Below are positions 45,427 to 49,291 of a stretch of 49,291 bases of DNA, in pieces. The translations under genes and the position numbers were made by a program. A model generated the notes under the pieces. That model saw nothing but the letters and a program-made list of their open reading frames with translations, had not been told where the DNA came from and made no database searches. Source of the DNA: Ophiothrix spiculata (taxonomy: Eukaryota; Echinodermata; Ophiuroidea; Amphilepidida; Ophiotrichidae); the NCBI GenBank assembly GCA_000969725.1, contig JXSR01S073351.1, one strand, 5' to 3'. Position 1 is the first letter of the stretch. Each line of letters opens with the position of its first letter.

Positions 45427-45809
45427 CGCCGGGGAAGTAGTGACATCATAATTTATGTTAAACACACAACACGTGCGTTTTGGACCCAAACAAACGGTGT
45501 GACAATTTTTGCCACACGTTAAGTCTATGGGAAAAAAAGTCCGACTCCGATTTTATACCATAACTTTCGTCTAAAACAAAAACAAGGGAAAACATGCCGG
45601 CCTATTATGCTGAAGGTTGTGATTACAAGCAAGGACGGGACCCCTGCCGTTATTTTCGTCTTCCAACCGGAAAAAATCAGTCTGAAATGTATGTTTATGT
45701 GTGCCTATTGTGTTAATACGTATGATTAGTGGACACGATCATTTGTTTGGGTCCAAAACGCACGTGTTGGGTGATTTACATAAATTATGACGTCACTACT
45801 TCCCCGGCA
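45427..45809. mobile_element. 383-bp TIR element retaining a THAP-like exon
   Basis: TATA at both borders (45,423-45,426 and 45,810-45,813); unit 1 has the empty site GTGTATAGGGTAGAAGAG near 24,500. TIRs are about 73 bp, beginning CGCCGGGGAAGTAGTGACAT and, inverted, TGCCGGGGAAGTAGTGACGT, continuing through CACGTGCGTTTTGGACCCAA. Whether the TSD is TA or TATA cannot be settled. It looks like an internally deleted derivative of an autonomous element whose first coding exon survived. Confidence 0.88.
45594..45716 (+). pseudogene. THAP-like zinc-finger N-terminus (exon fragment)
   Basis: An ATG at 45,594 opens a short frame starting 'MPAYYAEGCDYKQGRDP' then 'CRYFRLPTGKNQSEM'. THAP DNA-binding domains start MPxxCxxxxC and carry an F-x-(R)-(F/L)-P motif about 12 residues later. 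Here GC and YFRLP fit, but the usual first zinc-ligand Cys is Tyr. Just after 'CAGTCTGAAAT' the DNA reads GTATGT, a good splice-donor match near 45,689, so the protein-coding exon probably ended there and the remaining codons to TAA are intron readthrough. THAP domains occur in several DNA transposase families. The rest of the finger and the catalytic part are absent. Homology is inferred from a short motif. Confidence 0.62.
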
Positions 45810-46368
45810 TATAGGGTTGAAGAGTTCAAATAAATAGACTAAGCACTGGTATTTTGCGCGATGCACCAAAGCACCAAAATTCACACTTTTTTTCTTGGAT
45901 CCATCATGACTTTTCATGATTTTACCCTCAAAACACTTTTTATTGTAACATCCGATCGTAAATTCATTAGTATGAAAATAAAACATAAGCCATTTATTCA
46001 TCAAATACTTTAAATTTAGCATAAATGTTAATTCCACGTCATTTTTACACCCATATCTAGTAAATTGCTACTGGAAAAAATTATTGCAATTATCTAAGAC
46101 TATTTTTATATAATAATTAAGTTATAGAATCCATTAAGTAAAGCTTCTCAAGAAAGATATAATAAAAAAATGACAAGTTGTATTAATAAGAGTGAGCCTA
46201 TTACGCAACCTTGAAAATATATTGGTTCTCTTAATCATACAACCAGACAAAAAGAAACAAAAGTCTTAATAGTTAAGTATTTTAATAGTATTTGCAAATC
46301 ATGTTTCAATGTTTTAGAACATTTGGTCTATCACCGTTGTCATCATTCATATCTAATGTAGACCTCCA

Positions 46369-46399
46369 TTACATAACATTACATAACATTACATAACAT
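46369..46399. repeat. Short tandem repeat ACATTACATA
   Basis: Three adjacent copies plus partials of a 10-bp unit (CATTACATAA). Unit 1 has one copy at the same place (about 25,043). Confidence 0.85.
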
Positions 46400-46694
46400 T
46401 TCCCTTTGTATTCTTTGAGTTCGGTAACTTTTGCGCACAGTAAACTTTTATCCATTTTGTGCTTTTCTCACTTTCAGGCACATGATGATTTTACATGATT
46501 TTTCATTTATTTTTTAAACAAAACAAGTTATAAAAAGTGCACTTATATATGGTATAAATTTGAATCAAAATATCTTATTTTAGGTTGCATTAATCTTTGT
46601 GGATAGAAATCTTTGTGAAAAGAATGTTTTTTATGACACTGCATGGACTTATTTATCAGCTAGCATTCAACAGATAGTTATCTGGTTGAAAAAT

Positions 46695-47125
46695 GTGACC
46701 CGTCATATCGAGAGGTACCTTAATACCGGCATAGTAAATTACAAGATACAGGCCATTGAGGCTGAGCATAGTCAAAAATCACGTCCAAGGTCAAATTTCT
46801 AATTTCATCAGAAACGTTACCTTTGAAGTGTATTCTATCATATTAATCAGGAAAACAAAAGACAAATGTTTTAAAAACCAAGATAAAAATCCTTTCTCCA
46901 TTCACGTTTAACTAGGACAGAAACTTTAAACTTGATTTTCTCTGAACTTTAGTTTTCGGAATCAGCCCGATACCTTTTACCAATTTGGATGTAACTTTGT
47001 AATCGAACATCCAGTAACCAAAAGCAAGGTGTAATTTTAAAGCTTAGAATATAATCTTTCAGGAGAGACCAAAAATCAATTTTCATTTTGCCGACCTGAA
47101 GGTACCTTTCGATATGACAAGTCAC
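46695..47125. mobile_element. GTGAC-family MITE, copy 4
   Basis: Starts GTGACCCGTCATATCGAGAG and ends with the inverse, CTTTCGATATGACAAGTCAC. The paralogous block I site near 25,540 (GTGGGAATATTATCC) is empty, so this copy inserted after unit duplication or was lost from unit 1. Target duplication is at most a few bases of AT. Confidence 0.85.
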
Positions 47126-47864
47126 ATATTATCCAAATTTGTTGTCAATGTTGAGAATATGACTTACATTTTCCTTTCTTACAGACTGAATATATATCAG
47201 TCTCTGTAGTTAATTGCAGTGCGAAACAACTACACTGTATTTATTCACATTATCTCATTTGTGACATGATCAAGTAGAATGAGTCGGGTGTCGGAAATAT
47301 TGATTTTGAGATACAGAGCAATAAAGACAGAAAATTCTTTGTTTTTTATGGTCAAAGAATTGTCACATCTCTGTAAACAGATGAGCAATTCTGATGGGGT
47401 TTAGATCAAAATATAAAATTTATCATCCACAATATGGTTGTAATAAAAAATGAAAGTTGAAAATCAACAACATGTGACTCATTTCCCTTGATTTTGTCAC
47501 ATTTATTATAGAACTGTTGCAACAGTTTATTGTTTACATGTTCAAAACAAAGACAGTATTAGAAAGTGGAAACAAAGCAGCAACAATTTTGTTTGACATT
47601 ATAAAGTAAAAATCAATAGTTAAAACTAAAAAGTCATAAACATTTTTGCTCAACAAATTAAAGATTATAGAATAATTATTAATCTCACTTCTCTCAAATT
47701 TGGAAATATTTGTCCTTTACAACGGGGGTAATAAAGGTAAACAAATACTCAAGCAATACTGTTTCTCAGGCCTTTAACTTAATATTTATTATATGCCGCA
47801 TTAATAAATTTAACAGAGTTAATTGGCTAAAACACGATCACATGATTTCAAATAGCTATAACCA

Positions 47865-47970
47865 GATCGAGGAAAGGGCTAAATAGTACTTTTAAAAAGT
47901 ACTATGTAGCGCTAAATAGTACTTTAAAAAAGTACTATATAGCACTTTTGAAAATACTATTTAGTGCTGA
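47865..47970. repeat. Foldback cluster of AGTACT/AGCGCT palindromes, copy 2
   Basis: Contains AGTACTTTTAAAAAGTACT and AGTACTTTAAAAAAGTACT. Counterpart of 27,425-27,560 with one palindrome segment fewer. Confidence 0.7.
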
Positions 47971-48263
47971 TAATATTTACCTTATACGCGAAGCAACTTT
48001 TATGCATGAAATTACAGGAGCATCAAACTTTCACACACAAATTACTGTGCGAACTAACTGACGCACACATTTCTTATAAGCAATATGTGAGTGCATGTTT
48101 ATAAAAAGATCTTTTACTATTAGACTTTTTGGAACATAAATATTACATAAAAACAACAAATTATTAATGTGGTATATTAAACAAATATATACTGACCTTT
48201 TCAGATCGTGTAGTCAAAATTGTAGTCACTTCAGTATATATTTTTATACTATATGTAATATTT

Positions 48264-48708
48264 GTGACCCATCATATCAAAAGGTACCTTAATACCGGCA
48301 TAGTAAATTACGAGATACGGGCCATTGAAGCTGAGCATCTATAGGCAAAAATCACATCCAAGGTCAATTTCTAAATTCATCAGAAACGTTACCTTTGAAG
48401 TGTACTCTATGATATTAATCAGGCTCCAACATCCAAAACATAAGATTACTTGTTAAAAAACAAGATACAAACCCTTTCTCCATTCAAGTTTTACCAGTAC
48501 AGAAACTTTAAACTTGATTTTCTCAGAACTATAGTTTCCTGAATCAGCTTGATGCCTTTTACCAATTTGGATGTAACTTTGCAATCGAACATCCAATAAC
48601 TAAAAACAAGGTGTCATTTTAAAGCTTAAGATATAATCTTTCAGATGAGACCAACAAATCAATTTTCATTTTGGGACCCTTAAGGTACCTTTCGATATGA
48701 TGGGTCAC
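48264..48708. mobile_element. GTGAC-family MITE, copy 5 (best preserved)
   Basis: 445 bp with ends GTGACCCATCATATCAAAAG and the inverse of TTTCGATATGATGGGTCAC. ATTT occurs on each side (48,260-48,263 and 48,709-48,712). The empty paralogous site is near 27,925 (TAATATTTGTCAAGTC). More similar to copy 4 than to the block H copies, suggesting a separate subfamily. No coding capacity. Confidence 0.88.
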
Positions 48709-49230
48709 ATTTGTCAAGTCAAAACTAATATGTGATTCTCTTGTACAACAAATTAGTGGCTTAAACTTTGTAGCTATAGATTACATGGTGAAGCAAGATC
48801 TGAGCAATTTGTTGACAGAGCCAATTGTTGACAGAGTCAAATGGCAGATAAACAAAACAGGACTACTGGATGAAAATCATAATATTTGAGTTGGTAATTT
48901 GATATTGCTAAGTATTATTAATAACAACACGACATCTAAAGTTTATCAAACAGGATGCATTGGAGTAGCCTTTGTAAACACACTCTGGGGAGAATATGAT
49001 ACAATTGCCTTACCAAGAAAAATCAAAGTTTTGATAAACAAAACTTGAAAGAATATTTTACCATGGGATTAACATGACTGAGAACAGTTACACTGTAAAA
49101 CATACCTTTCAAATAAAAATATGGATCATATATTTGTCTTGTTAAACCTTTTATCTATACTTTAACACTTAAAACAATTACTTACAAAAGCTATGTGATA
49201 AAGGGAAATGTAACTGGTTTTAGCATATGG

Positions 49231-49291
49231 TGCCATTTCATAAGGTGGGTCAAAAATGTGTTACATGGTCAAAATGGTCAAAAAAACAATT
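49231..49291. other. Divergence from block I at the window edge
   Basis: After 'GGTTTTAGCATATG' the sequence stops matching 28,440 and onward. 'TGGTCAAAA' words repeat. Possibly the left end of another insertion; too short to say. Confidence 0.4.

Larger units (their letters stand above)
45036..49230. repeat. Block I, copy 2
   Basis: Collinear with 24,101-28,450. Relative to copy 1 it has gained a THAP-exon TIR element (45,427), two GTGAC-family MITEs (46,695 and 48,264) and an ACATTACATA tetra-repeat (46,369-46,399). It lacks the 770-bp tRNA-containing insertion and the centre of the large palindrome. Confidence 0.78.

Overview
The window looks like gene-poor, AT-rich, repeat-saturated nuclear DNA from an animal. 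I found no intact host protein gene, rRNA or convincing functional tRNA. Everything recognisable is transposon-derived: a Penelope-like element (PLE), several decayed LINE fragments, tRNA-derived SINEs, and many short non-autonomous DNA transposons (MITEs). This mix suggests an invertebrate metazoan, perhaps a marine deuterostome such as an echinoderm or hemichordate. That placement is a low-confidence guess from repeat style alone.

Layout. 1-1,800 is a decayed ~190-bp repeat array whose left and right halves point in opposite directions. 2,185-9,470 holds two tandem copies of an AT-rich non-coding unit (here 'block A'). The first copy is interrupted by a 5'-truncated PLE, the second by a 385-bp hAT-like MITE. 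9,470-12,240 has no recognisable feature. 12,240-12,965 is a 102-bp tandem repeat. From 13,090 to the right edge the window is built from two diverged copies of a ~20-kb mosaic: unit 1 at 13,090-29,220 and unit 2 at 34,715-49,230. The order within each is block A, block G, LINE remnant with RT, LINE 3' end with (ATG)n tail plus block H, LINE C-terminus, block I. A third copy of block H (29,655-34,300) lies between the units.

The paralogous copies act as empty-site controls for one another. Comparing them fixes the borders, and often the target-site duplications (TSDs), of many insertions: the PLE (11-bp TSD), a hAT-like MITE (8-bp), an ~880-bp element with 34-bp terminal inverted repeats (TIRs), a 2.5-kb element carrying two tandem arrays and a SINE, a 383-bp element with 73-bp TIRs that retains a THAP-like exon, a SINE split by a MITE, TTA/TAA-flanked MITEs, and five copies of a family ending GTGAC/GTCAC.

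The most interesting items are a hammerhead-ribozyme-like motif in the 3' region of the PLE, the THAP-like exon fragment with a splice-donor-like end inside a MITE, the 2.5-kb array-bearing TIR element, a degenerate telomere-like tract beside a LINE insertion, and palindromes that differ between paralogous copies. No gene network or operon logic applies here; the 'genes' are broken transposon reading frames. Identities and borders were judged by eye.
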